Translations under genes and position numbers: made by a program
In this document: positions 34,314 to 47,023 of the stretch, piece after piece
Position numbering within the stretch: the stretch's first letter is position 1
Layout: each line of letters starts with the position of its first letter
The notes under the pieces: model-generated
The model's input: the letters and a program-made list of their open reading frames with translations, nothing else
What the model was told of the DNA's origin: nothing
Databases searched by the model: none
From: Pseudorasbora parva
Lineage: Eukaryota; Chordata; Actinopteri; Cypriniformes; Gobionidae
Direction of reading: 5' to 3'
Assembly (NCBI RefSeq): GCF_024679245.1
Contig: NC_090174.1
Span: 17,167,933-17,231,932 of the forward strand
Length of the DNA stretch: 64,000 nucleotides

Positions 34314-34382
34314 TCTGCATTCCAGGTGTATACAATACTTGCATTTATCAAGGGCAAGTATTGTATACACCTGGAATGCAGA
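34314..34382. repeat. Perfect 29-bp palindrome with an 11-nt spacer
   Basis: Arms 34314-34342 and 34354-34382 are exact complements (the core word GTATACAATACTTGC and its complement). There is no run of T after it, and no element ends fit it. Confidence 0.95.
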
Positions 34383-34956
34383 GGTGTGCACAGCTTTAAA
34401 AAATCAGGTAGTGAGGGGAGTGGAAGCATAATCTTACACCAACATATACGCCCGTTTCTACGCAAGATTGATAATTGAGGGCCAATATGAAAATAAATAG
34501 ACACTGTTTGTTTTGGCTTTACCAACAGCTCTAATATAAAGTTTATCGAGCTATTAAAGAAATTATTGAATCACTATCGTTGTAAAACTCATTAACTCAT
34601 GACGCTTAAATGACACCTGTTTAACTAAAAACACAACAGGAACAGAAACGTTTAATCCGCTCGTGCTGTTCATTTACATATTTAAGAAAATATGAATTAA
34701 CACATTGAAAAATAAAGCCAGAGATAAATATATATTTCTATATTTATTGCCATCTATTACCATCATATATTAATTAGTCAAAGGCTACCTTTTTTAAATA
34801 ATAGCTATATCTTATTAAATATAGGCATGCCATCTTTTAATTTAAAATCTTAAATTTATGTAATACAGTTAGAGTTTGACACTTGTTTCAGCCCAAGGGA
34901 TCCTGCCCTGTAGTGATGGCAATGCAGCATCTGAAGTTGCTTTTAGATGTATTTAC

Positions 34957-35390
34957 TAGGGCTGGGCAAGTTAACGCGTTATAATCGCGTTAACGCATTA
35001 ATTAATTAACGCCGGCAATTATATTATTGCGCATTAACGTAGATATTTATTATTATATTGAAAGGCCGTTGCTCACTGCCTCTGAATACACATATAGCCT
35101 ACAGAAAAACCATTGGTCACAGGAGAATACAGGGCTATCTGTAGCCTAAGCCAAGGGCTTGACATTCTTTGTCTGGGACAAATAAAATATAAAAATAACC
35201 AGAAACGTGAGAATGATTCAGATTTTTTGTTGTTTTTATTATATTCAATGTAAACAGCGATTGATGAGTGTATCTCTGCCTCTGGTAACACGTTATAGGG
35301 CTGTCACTTTTTATTCGGTATTCGTATATGCATTTGAACATGACGTGAAATATCCGTAATCGAGCTATAAATAAACTATCCGGTTTTTAA
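34957..35390. repeat. Truncated left ends of hAT-like repeats
   Basis: TAGGGCTGGGCAAGTTAACG at 34957 and TAGGGCTGTCACTTTTTATT near 35296 look like hAT left ends. No matching right ends follow within a few kb, so these are likely truncated copies. Confidence 0.4.
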
Positions 35391-36030
35391 AGTGCCATGT
35401 AGCAAAAAAAATTACAGTCGGGTGCGTTTACATGGAGCACTGTAATCGATTTAAAAGTCCAATCTGAATGAAAATGCTCAAATTTAAACACCTCAATCGT
35501 AATAAAAATGCCCAAACTGAATGAAATTGTAATCGTTTTGAGATGGGTGGGATAAACCTTTTCATGAATCGATCAAACGAAACATTTCACCATGTATACG
35601 ACCTGACCCGATTACTTTTTAGTGTGCGTCCTTATATGAGGTAACGTACTACACAGCGGCGCCTTCACCACTGAAGAGCACGTGCCGCGCTCACATGCAC
35701 CAAGCATGTTGACAAGAGAGGAAAGTACATTTTTCTGAGGGATAAACGTTTTATTTCGTAAGAAGTTATGAAGATAATGTTGGCATAATGGCACTGTCCC
35801 TAGCAAACAATCATTTGCGCCTGACATTAGAATTTTTTTCTGAGATGATTATTACACTTTACAACAAATAAATAGCTTTTACAAAACCATATAAGTCCTG
35901 GTGACCGTTGAGAGTTGCTATGGCATCCGTAAACAAATTCCAGCTGCTGGAGAGGTCGCCGTCGACATCTGATGCGGTAGACAAACTGAAAGTTGTGATG
36001 ATTGCATAGTGGCTGTTTTAAACATTAAGT
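35391..36030. repeat. Dispersed repeat, copy shared with 62960-63310
   Basis: The words GTTATGAAGATAATGTTGG, TGCGCCTGACA, TTTCTGAGATGATT and GGTAGACAAACTG occur in the same order at 62960-63310. Boundaries are not resolved. Confidence 0.6.
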
Positions 36031-36245
36031 TAACAATTTATTTTTCCATACAGGCTGTGGCCTGAGTCCTGTTTATGACTGTCAGACTGTCAATGCATTT
36101 GTGATTGAATCTCCTTTGCGGCGGTGTCCAGTTTTTTTTTTTTTTTAAATGGGGGTGGGTCGTAGATATTCGAATATATTCGAATACATTGATTGATATT
36201 TGATATCCGTTCGAATTAGATTTTTTTTTTTAAATGACAGTGCAA

Positions 36246-37405
36246 TAGGGCTTGGGCGCCGCGTTGCATTTTGGGACGTCGCGGCCATGTTGATGGCCTC
36301 GCGAATGTAAACATACAGCAAGTCGAATGAGGAGAAGCAGAGTTGGGAGAAAGAAAAAACATGTTAAAATCCTGAAAGGGATGTGGAATTTACCGGGATA
36401 CCTCAAATAGGGAAGGCAGGGACCGCTATAGAGACAAAATCGGAAATATTAAAGTTTTGGATCCACATGACTTTCCAAAGAAAGAGCGGAGCACGACGAC
36501 GAAAGTTTACGACGAAAACTTTATTTTGTTGGTCCCCAACAGACATTCTACTGACTATAAGTAACTTTGCAACTACAATTCAACTTATTCTACTAACCCG
36601 AACCCCAACACATATAACCATAACCTACCAGTCTACTAACATTACAGTTAATACTCTAATTAGTGTTAGTTGACATGCTGTTGAAAACGTACATAGTTAG
36701 TAGAATGTTTAAAGCGGACTATCGAAATAAAGTCTAACCGAAACGTATATTATTATTATTATTTTTATTATATAAGAACTTGCTCTGCCTCCGTTTTTAT
36801 TTGTTATTGCAATGTTATTGTTTACTATATTTATAATTTGCACTTCCTCCATTTTCTGTCTTTTGTTGTTATTTTATAGATACCTATTTATTTGCTTATA
36901 TAGTATGAAAGAATTTTTTTTTTTAAAGTGTATTTATTATTGTTATATAAAGTGCACTCGTTATATAAAGTGCAACAACTTGCACTCCGTTTTCTGTGTT
37001 CATTTTTTATTTGTAACCTTTTACCTTGAAGCATTCCAAATTTCTGTGTTCTCAGGTTGCACTACTTGCAAATAAACACTAAAAAAACATCTGATTGTGT
37101 GGCAAATCTTGCTTTTTGCACATCGTACTGTTATTACTTCTTGTCCGTGGTTGCGCCTCCAAGCATGAAAGCGGTGGAAAGTTAATCCATTTTCGACATT
37201 TCCCATGGTGATTGTGTTGCGCTGTTATACCCCAAAATGCAGCAACGGTTTACCATAGTTGAAATAACGCCAAAATAATCAAATTAAGACACACGACTGA
37301 GAGGGAGTGCGTCTATAAACAGTGCGCAGTAGTCCGAGTAGTAGTACAGGAGGCCATCAACATGGCCGCCACGCCAAGTAATGACGTCATGACGCCCAAG
37401 CCCTA
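36246..37405. mobile_element. Inverted-repeat DNA element with a THAP remnant (P-like)
   Basis: TAGGGCTTGGGCG at the left and CGCCCAAGCCCTA at the right are inverted, 1.16 kb apart, with further inverted similarity inside (GGCCATGTTGATGGCC and its complement). No target duplication is visible. The THAP-like fragment near the right end suggests the P superfamily. Confidence 0.65.
37125..37256 (-). pseudogene. THAP-type zinc-finger remnant
   Basis: The minus strand starts MVNRCCILGYNSATQ, then after one shift ENGLTFHRFHAWRRNHGQEV. The THAP finger begins with Cys pairs and has FHRFP and a following Trp; here P is H and the second Cys of the pair appears as Y. Only the first half of the domain remains. 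Confidence 0.5.
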
Positions 37406-38863
37406 TTATGTTAACAAGTCGCGTTGAGGCTCGCACTGCCTGTCTCTTTGTGAGAGACATTCGTGGAGAAATCAAAACAATTGAGCAGCAATATAAACTC
37501 ACAGAAGAAACATACTGGGGTGAAACTGAGTTTTTTGTAGTTGTTGATATTTATGATTTATGTTATTGTTAATAACACAAGTCAACTTTGTGAATTGTGT
37601 AGCATGAATGGTGTAGCCTAGTTCAATAAACAAGTAGCTTAATTAATATTAAGTTACTTAAATTTTAGATCCAAACAAACTTTTTTGTTCCATTTCACCC
37701 ATGATTTCACCGACGAAAATAGTTCCAAACGAAAGCAACACTCAGTGCGGTGTTTTGTTACTAAATGATTCAGCATTTTGAATGAATCATTTGAATGACT
37801 CACTTATGAAGACGATCACTTGCTGCCCCCTATAGGACAATTCACCATGAAGTCACAACAGTAGCGTACCGTGGGGTTTCAGTCAGGGCCTTCACTAACG
37901 ATCAACATGCCCCACGCCATAACAACACACACACACAAACACACACACACGATCAACAAGCCCCACGCCGTCGCCATTACAACACACTCACACACACACA
38001 CACACACACACCCCCACACGCACACGTTTGTTTTTGTGACATATGGGGACATTCCATAGGCGCAATGGTTTTTATACTGTACAAACCGTATTTTCTATCC
38101 CCCTACACTGCCCCTGCCCCTAAACCTACCCATCACAGGAAACATTATGCATTTTTACTTTCTAAAAAAAACCTCATCCTGTATGATTTATAAGCATTTT
38201 GAAAAGTGACATGGCCAATGTCCTCATATTTCACCCTCTCCTGTGTGTCATAATACACACACACACACACACGCAAAATACAATAATGCACTGTACGCAA
38301 TACTACTACGAACTTTGCTTTCATAGTGTTCGTTGGGAAGGGGGCAAGCAAAAAGTACACGCGAGACAAAAAGGCAATTTGACTATTTATTGATGATACT
38401 GCACTCACGTGTCACCGTTTAGGCAAATGGTGAAAAGAATCAAAATCAGCTGGCACAAATACTCTTAAACAAACAAAAATTCGGACCAACAGAACATCCA
38501 AAGAAACAGAAAAAACACTGCTTGTTAGCTAACATTACCGGCTTGACATCAGGATCGATCATTTGCACGCAGCCTGTCATCCGCGGCGGCCATAGTTTAT
38601 TTCACACAGAATTCTCACAAAAAAAGTTCAGGGGGTAGCACACCGACATGTCGCTGGGCCTCTGGGCCGTTCTATCACTACACATCAAATTTTGATTGGC
38701 TAATGACCCACGTCAGTCAAAGCTATGGTCCAATGGAAAATAGCAGCTTCAATGGAAGGCAAGCTATTCTACTAGTGCTGGTCCTCGGGGCTGTGATGCG
38801 TTTAGATGATGACATATGGAAAACACACCAAAAATAAATACATTCTTTCTGGAAATATAATCG

Positions 38864-38902
<39 letters not shown>
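37406..38902. other. Unassigned DNA with (CA)n runs and a dispersed fish repeat
   Basis: CA-rich microsatellites lie at 37925-38015 and about 38255-38273. Between them TTTGTGACATATGGGGACAT and the following 200 bp resemble a widely scattered teleost repeat. No gene is seen. (AT)n occupies 38870-38902. Confidence 0.5.
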
Positions 38903-38905
<3 letters not shown>

Positions 38906-40463
38906 GGATGTCAACGATTAATCGATGATCGATTAATTGTCGATAAGACATTTGATCGATAAGACTTATCGATCATCGATTAAGCAGGGTCATGCGCGTG
39001 CGTGAGGAAACGGAAGGAAAAATGATGCGAGTGTGCCCAAGTTTTACTGCTGGAGTTACACCTTCATCACTGCAAGCTTGCATGTGCATTCGCAGCCTTT
39101 TGTTTTGTGCAAATGTAAGTTGTAATATTGTGTTTATTTTGTGTAGGCCTATCTTTAGCTGATTTATCTCATAAGGATGCATTTGGTTAATAATTAACGT
39201 TAGAGGCGAGCGGTAGTAAAAGCGTGGCGGTGATCAGCTTCAGTGTGCCGCTCCAACAGCACTAATAATGACTATGATTGGGACTGTCATATTACACAAC
39301 ATTAATGAGAACACTATTGGAATAAAACATTGTGATTGTTAATTATTTGGGTTTATTTGCCATGTGTTTCAATGCGTTGATCCAGGAAGAGCGCATGCAC
39401 AACATGAGTCACGCATTCTGACTCGCGCATGTAACTTGTTCAAGTGCACTTGTGCATTCGCATCAGATTGTGCTGAAGTAATTTAATATTACATTTATTT
39501 TGTGACGTTATGCGATCAATCATATAGGCTGCGTTTCAGATTTATTTCAGTGAAATAAAACGCACTAACAAATGGCTTCAGTCAGTGATGGCTACCGGTT
39601 TTCATTCAGTGCTTCTGCTTTAGCGCATACAGTAGAGCAATGCATAATAACGATGATTGGGACAGTCATATTATATAACAGAAATGAGAACACTATTTTA
39701 ATAAATGGTTGTAAAGTCATTGGGTTTAGGTGCCGTGTTCAGACCGTTGTTCCTAGAGCGTGTGAACACCACGCGTCTCCCATTCTGAATATGAATATCA
39801 GGAACTCAATTCACTTGTCCATTCGCATCATTTTGTGAAGATAATTTGTAATATTTTGTTAACTTTATATAAATCTGATTAATCTCATATAGGAAGCTTT
39901 TTGTTGAGTTAAATAACGTGCTAGCAAAGAGATTCAGTGTAACTTACCAGTGTTGATTCAGCGCATCCGCTTCAGCTCGCACAGTTCAAACAGCAACGCA
40001 CGACTAATAATAACTATGATTGGGACTGTCACATTACATAACATTAATGAAAACAATATTTTAATAAATCGTTTTGAATTAATTGGGTTTAGGTGACGTT
40101 TCAGCACGTTGCTCTTGCAAGTGCGTCCACAAATTCTGAATAACAGATCTGAGGCGGCGTTCGTGTTGTAGGCTATTACATGTTATATTTGGTTATTAAA
40201 TAAGTCATTAAATTAAATTATAAATAGCATCGACTAATTTTACAATCCCATAGCCCTTTGTTTAGATAAAAAAAAACCTTCTCATTAATTTGGTAAAGAA
40301 CATGGCGTTTTGAGCAGCATTGCACATAGGCCTGTCATGCTGTTGGCTATAAGCCACTGCTGTAGACGCATATTTCAGTATTATGGTTAACGATTAATCG
40401 ATTAATTGATCGTTAATTTAAACGACGATCGATCATGGGAATTTGTGAAAATTGACATCCCTA
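38903..40463. mobile_element. hAT element, TAGGGATGTCAA family, inside an (AT)n tract
   Basis: Ends TAGGGATGTCAACGATTAAT and TTGACATCCCTA are inverted; both flanks are ATATATAT, consistent with an 8-bp duplication though not provable in a simple repeat. The middle has three tandem units of about 370 bp (marker CTATGATTGGGACTGTCA and variants near 39268, 39648 and 40012). Confidence 0.82.
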
Positions 40464-40489
40464 ATATATATATATATATATATATATAT

Positions 40490-41092
40490 TAGGGCCGGGA
40501 CTCGATTAAAAAAAAATAATCTAATTAATTAGAGGCTTTGTAATTAATGAATCGAAATTAATCGCATTTTAATTGCATATAAATATTTGACCTGAGAACA
40601 ATGAGAAGTAATTTTTCACATGTATTTTTAGTATACCATTGAATAATGACTGAATACATAAGCTTAATCAACAAAATATTGTTTCTTTATTTCAGTCCAG
40701 CAGACCAGTGCAATGTTTGCCATTAAGTGTTGCAAAAGCATATTTGTGGTATTTGAGGCTCGATGTGCTGCGGTGATACGCTAACTTCTTGTTGAATAGC
40801 TTGCACACAACCGTGCTCTTGTCGACGCTTCCATTCTTTCGTTTTTTAAAACAAAATTTTCCATCCACGGGGCCAAGCAAAGCAGTCTCATCAGCTTCTT
40901 CGTTCATGTTCACTATGGTTTGTTGTCGTCGTGACTCATGAGCGGTAGTTGGTGTTCCAGTATAATCGGTCTGTCGAAACTCATTCATTGAAAAACGTTC
41001 CGCGGTGCAAAAATAAGTGCGGTTAAATTTTATTAATTCTTTTGCGTAATTAATTAAAGTCTTAAAGTTAAAGTCGTTAAAGTCACGGCCCT

Positions 41093-41093
<1 letters not shown>
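40490..41093. mobile_element. hAT element, TAGGGCCGGGAC family, copy 2
   Basis: Same ends as 16202-17038 (right end changed to GTCACGGCCCTA). Flanked by ATATATAT and AAATATAT within the same (AT)n tract. It lacks the 193-bp insertion and shows its empty site TTGAATAG. Confidence 0.88.

Positions 41094-41186
<93 letters not shown>
41094..41186. repeat. (TA)n microsatellite
   Basis: About 90 bp of TA dinucleotides. Together with 38870-38902 and 40464-40489 it forms one tract split by two hAT insertions. Confidence 0.95.
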
Positions 41187-41188
<2 letters not shown>

Positions 41189-42682
41189 GATTTTGACAGG
41201 GCCAGCAGAGAAGGCCCTGCTGGCCCTGACGGCCCACCACTGCGTCACAACAGTAATAAACGTTCTTCTGGGTGGCAAAAGCCGAAGAAGCCGCATTTCC
41301 TATGGCAACGCTAGTAAATTGCTTGGGATTCAGACATTAACATGATTATTGAGGGACTGATTAATTAAGTCAGGAGACAGCAATACATGAAATGCCTAAC
41401 CTTGGTCTAGTAGATGTAGCGCTAGTCTAATACCATCATTTTTAAATGAGCCTCAGCCTACCATTGAGTAATTATTTTAGTGATATAGTGATAAAGTATT
41501 TAACGATAGCTTCTTAGTTCACGCATAGAAATGTAGAACAGACTCGTTCGTCACAGAGCCAGAATGAGAAATGTCCGAGACAGGGAGCGCGTCATGCGAG
41601 GGCGGTGTTGAGCAACATCAAAAGACTGACAGATCAGAGGGCGAATGAACGCCTGATGACTGATATCCGATGCATATCATTAAGAAGAGACAGAGAGAGA
41701 GGTCTGCGCATGTTTTAACTCTTTTATACCGAATAATTCCTTGAGAAATGAATAGAAATGGTATTCTTTATGACGAAATATTTTGCAAATGTGATATATC
41801 AATATTTCTCCAAATATGAGGACTTTTGAATTGAGAGCTAAACTGAAACCTGTTATTTGCGATCTCTGTGAACACAAATGAGCCAGTGCAGACGAGAGAA
41901 TGAAAGTGCGTCTGATAATCTATCCAAAATATTGTTTATAACGGATCGATAATAATGCACTCCTGACATAAATTAAGAAATTAATGTCACTGCAACCCAG
42001 TTTTATCATAAACAGTGTTCAAATATCGAAGCTGGAGTCTTTAATCTTTCTGATGATACTACTGAGTTTGTCCAGATAAAGTAATATAGTGTGATGAGCA
42101 GTGAATGTTGAACAATAGTAATTTGAGGCCGTATATGATCTTTGAATCGTAAGGGATTAAAAGAGATCTAAAGTTTACTAAGTCTCGAATTTCCCCAGCT
42201 AAAGATAATTATGCACTGCTATGATTTTGTAGATGGACCGTTTTGAGAATACTTCTCTGTAGCGCCACTTTTGACGACGTCTACTCGCTTTAGCCTCCTC
42301 ACTCACAGATTTTGCTGGATATATTTACTTACTTCTTTCTGAATGAAATCGATAAAATCCTACACCTTTTGCTGTATATCTGATGGCGCAACCCCAAATA
42401 CAACACGTTTTCATCATAGTTTCAACTTTGATCAACAACAATGTTGTTAACTCTGTAACTGTTTACAGTAGCCGGCTGATCTCTTCAGTTTGTCAGTAGA
42501 AGCCGCTCGCGTTCTGCCACCCGGAAGTATCTTGAGGCGATTGTTTACAAACCTTCTGAAATGGTCTATTGGCGGGCATGTTTAAAAGTATGATTGCATG
42601 TTTTATTTAGAACATCAATCTTATACAGACCTGCAAACTCCTCAGAGTAAAAAAGGTGACAGTGCCGGGGGTGGGGGGGTGG
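41187..42682. other. Unassigned DNA
   Basis: A GGGCCAGCAG hairpin at about 41202-41240 looks like the edge of a repeat. Beyond it I see no gene or repeat structure. Confidence 0.4.
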
Positions 42683-42936
<254 letters not shown>

Positions 42937-43570
42937 AAACGTAATACAATGAAATAATATTCTGATGTACATCATCTGTTCGCTAAATGAATATATAGTA
43001 AAGTGTCATTTATTTCTGTGATCAAATCTGAATTTATCATAATTTCTTCAGTCTTCAGTGTCACTAATCAATCATTCTCATATTAGGATTTGATGCTCAA
43101 CAAACATTTATGATTATTATCAGTGTTGAAAACAGTTTTGTTGCTCTTGATCATGCTGCTTCATTTTTGCGGAAACCACCATACCATTCAAACATTTGTG
43201 GTAAAATTAAAAAAAGAGAGAAATTAATACTTTTGTTGATCAGACATAGGCTACATTAAATTGATCACAAGTGATATTTTTAATATTACAAAAGATAATT
43301 TATTTAATAAATGCTATCCATTGAACCTTCTCATCAAAGAATCCTGAAAAATAAAATGTATCATGGTTTCCACAACATTTTTAAGCAGCACAACTGTTTT
43401 CAACACAGATAATAATCAAAAATGTTTCTTGATTATGAAATCCTCATATGAGAGTGATCAGTGAAGGATCATGTGACACTGAAGAGTGGAGTAATGATGA
43501 TAAATTCAGCTTTGATACCAGGAATAAATCACACTTTACTATATTCTGTATTTATTTAATCAAAATACCA

Positions 43571-44174
43571 ATTTTGGCTCTTTGATACCAATCTTTCATT
43601 TGAAAGCCACATTTCTAGCATCTGTAAAACCGCATTCTATCATCTTAAAAATATATCTAAATTACGGCACATGCTTTCAATGCAAAATGCTGAACAGTTA
43701 GTACACGCGTTCATGAGCTCAAGGCTAGATTATTGTAATGCTCTACTGGGTGGTTGCCCTGCTCGCTTAATAAACAAACTCCAGCTGGTCCAAAATGCAG
43801 CAGCTAGAGTTCTTACTAGAACCAGGAAGTATGATCATATTAGTCCAGTTCTGTCAACACTGCACTGGCTCCCTATTAAACATCGCATACATTTTAAAAT
43901 CTTGCTTATTACTTACAAAGCACTAAATAGTTTAGCTCCCCGGTACTTAAGCGAGCTCTTAACGCATTATACTCCATCACGTCGATTGCGGTCTCAAAAC
44001 TCTGGCCAGTTGATAATACCTAGAATATTTAAATCAACTGCAGGCGGTCGATCATTTTCCTATTTAGCTCCTTAATTGTGGAATAGTCTTCCTAGCATTG
44101 TTCGGGAAGCAGACACACTCTGTCAGTTTAAATCTAGACTAAAAACACATCTCTTTACTATGGCAAACACATAG
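43571..44174 (+). pseudogene. C-terminal part of LINE reverse transcriptase
   Basis: The frame reads LFDTNLSFESHISSICKTAF, then SRLDYCNALLGG, KLQLVQNAAARVLTRTRKYD and SPVLSTLHWLPIKHRI, the region after the polymerase core (thumb) in vertebrate LINE proteins. A TAA at 44073 interrupts APxLWNSLP; the frame continues to a terminal TAG at 44172. The finger/palm domain with the catalytic FADD-type motif is absent because of 5' truncation. Confidence 0.88.
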
Positions 44175-45117
44175 AACATTTTTAACTTTCATTATTCAAT
44201 TCAATTGACTGATTGTTAGGCTGCATTAACTAGGTCAGCCGGAACCGGGAACACTTCCCATAACACCTGATGTACTCGTTACATCATAAAAAGAGTGACA
44301 TCTACGCTAATGTTAGTCTCTCTGTTTATCCCGAGGTTTATCCCGGATCTGGGCCCTGTCCGGATCGGATGGTGGACCTGCCTGGACATGACCAGCTCAT
44401 CCTGGAGTGTCTGCTGAGCCGTGTCAAATGGTGTCTCCTCCGATTTTGCCTCACTGGCACGACATGCTCAAAACCCGTCTTCGGCGCAATAATTCCGATC
44501 TTTCATGTATTCATACTCGCAGACACACTATGTCAGTTTAAATCTAGACTATACTTTTTATGTATTCATACTCTTGTGTAATCGACGCCCCATCCTAAAT
44601 AAATCTGTCTCTTCCGTGATACCCTGAAAATTTTGAATAATCCGATCTAATATGATTTCCGACCTGTAAGGTTGCCAGAATAATAATCTTACACGGTGTG
44701 TTAATAGGCCAGAGGAGAACTGGCACCCCGACTGAGTCTGGTTTCTCCCAAGGTTTATTTTTCTCCATCATGCCCTGATGGAGTTTTGGTTCCTTGCCAC
44801 TGTCGCCTTTGGCTTGGCTTGCTCAGTTGGGGACACTAAAAATATGATTAAAGTTATTCAACTTATTATACAAATAAAATATATGAATTAGGTCTTATTT
44901 AATTCTATAAACTATAATACTGATCTGCCAACATTGTCGCTATATGATAAATTAAAATAAGCTGATAACATCACTGTTTTCTCCAGTACGACTGTACAGC
45001 CAAATCTAATTTTGTCGCAATATTATCCTGTTTGACACTGTGAAGCTGCTTTGACACAATCATGATTGTAAAAGCGCTATATAAATAAAGTTGATTGATT
45101 GATTGATTGATTGATAT
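43571..45117 (+). mobile_element. 5'-truncated non-LTR retrotransposon (L2/CR1-like)
   Basis: It starts inside the reverse-transcriptase reading frame and ends with AAAGCGCTATATAAATAAAG and (TTGA)n, a 3' tail typical of the L2/CR1 group. The untranslated part includes TGGTTTCTCCCAAGG and TTCCTTGCCACTGTCGCC words common in fish copies. A piece around 44108-44145 is repeated at 44520-44558. The surrounding sequence (43000-43570 and 45118-45250) is an older repeat that it split. Confidence 0.8.
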
Positions 45118-45249
45118 TCACATAGAAAAAGGCTGCTTTCATTTGTAATGATATTTCACAATATTACTGTTTTAACTGTATTTTTGATTAAATAAATGCA
45201 GCTTTGGTGAGCAGAAGATAAACATTTCAAAAGCTGTCAGTTAGCACTG

Positions 45250-45958
45250 CATTATTCATATGATATAGGCCTACATTATAGTCAATAAATAGCCTACATT
45301 GAGATGGCTTGAAAAACACACATAAAGCATATATATTGTCGCAATCGTCTGATTGTCGTCGTCACGTTTCATCACTCATAACGATTGTTTTCCTTCAGCT
45401 GCAGCTCCAGCATGACAAAGTTTCTACGAATCCGCTTTTGGACTTTCTGTGAGAGCGCCCTCCTCATATTTAGATACGAATAAAATGACAGGTCATGCAT
45501 AGATAATTTTTTGTCTCTGAATTTAAATCTTGATGTATTTATCATGTATTCATGTATTGATTGTGACCTCAAGAAGCGCGCAACCGAGGTAGAGAAAGCG
45601 GTCTGCGTCCCTGTTAACTTGCCCACCCTCGCGCAGGTAACGCCGGTTCATATCCCGCTCGGAGCGGGTCGACTAGGATCGGGGAGACCCAGTAAACGTG
45701 CAGAGGATGAACATTATTCATAACATTATTTATTGCAGCTGTATTTTTTGCAGTTTAAATTATTGAATTTGATTGGTAACAGCCTATAATGTTTTTACTA
45801 TTATAACTGAATTTATTTATCAAATGTAAGAATTTAACATGAACGATGATGCATACATTTAATACGATTTAAAAAAATGGCCTTTTATTTTTTTAATTAA
45901 TTTATTTATTTATTTAAATTGAACAAAGTATTAGTAATCTTATTATTCACAGCTCAAT
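45250..45958. other. Unassigned DNA
   Basis: A GGTTCATATCC word near 45647 resembles a tRNA B box, but no partner A box or cloverleaf is found. No gene is seen. Confidence 0.4.
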
Positions 45959-45967
45959 CCCACTGGG

Positions 45968-45972
<5 letters not shown>

Positions 45973-46061
<89 letters not shown>

Positions 46062-46068
46062 TACACAC
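45973..46068. repeat. (TA)n(CA)n microsatellite
   Basis: About 75 bp of TA dinucleotides passing into CA dinucleotides. Confidence 0.95.
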
Positions 46069-47023
46069 GTTACTTTTTTTAATCAAAAGTATTATTATTT
46101 TTTTTTTGTGGTAGCCACTAATTTGCGAACATTTTTATTTTTTCATAATTAGAATGCCACATTAACCATAACAATAGTCACACATGGCAAAAAAAAAATG
46201 CATTAATCTCGTTTGGCATTACAAAAAAAAAAAAAAAAAGGCTGGTCCAGTGGTGGGCTATCTATCTTTAATAACACGATTGCTTGGGGTGGGAAATATG
46301 ACTAAAAGTAAACCACAGCAATAAGCAATTGCTTAATATAAGTAAAACTTTTTCAAGTAATTAAGTAATCAAATAAACTGGTCAGTAATAAAATATATAC
46401 TTATAAACAAATGACAACAGGTTATTGTCAGAATAGGACAAATTAATACTACATAAAGATACATATTTACAAACAGTGCTTTACGTGTATGTGCTATTTT
46501 CCCCTTTAGTATTGTTATTAAGCTATATTAGTTTACTTTCACCTTGAGAGCTTACTAATGTGCAGATCCAGTACTTACTGACACGTCCCAAACTTTTTTA
46601 CTCAAGTCAGGATATAGACATATGTAGGGCTGGGCGATATGGAGCAAAAAATATATCTCGATATACGATATACATCTCGATATCTTTACAGGAAAAATAA
46701 CCCCCTAAAAACTACAGCAATGCCAAATATCACAAATTCTTTTTTTGTTTTTATTGAAGTGCAAAGAGGTAGTCAGTTCATGTAGGAACAAAGTGCTTTT
46801 GCAACATTAAAAAAAACCTCCCTGATTACATAAATAATAATTTAACTGTAAAAGAAAATAAATAATATTGCCTTCTTTTCATTTATTTCATGCTTTCAAA
46901 AGATTAATCAAAGACTCCCTTTTTTACACTTAAAGTAAACAGTAAGCATTTTGCAGAAAGATGGGGGCATGACTGAGATATAAATAAACTGATTTTGTCA
47001 TAACACCACTTCCTGTTAAATTT

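Noticed and set aside
37920..38280. CRISPR-like array from regularly spaced CA-rich repeats
   Set aside because: These are eukaryotic dinucleotide microsatellites with no spacer structure.
41054..41296. Open frames of alternating Ile-Tyr (also at 42598, 45919 and 52579)
   Set aside because: Translations of (TA)n microsatellites.
45640..45700. A tRNA or tRNA-derived SINE
   Set aside because: One B-box-like word only; no A box at the right distance and no cloverleaf.
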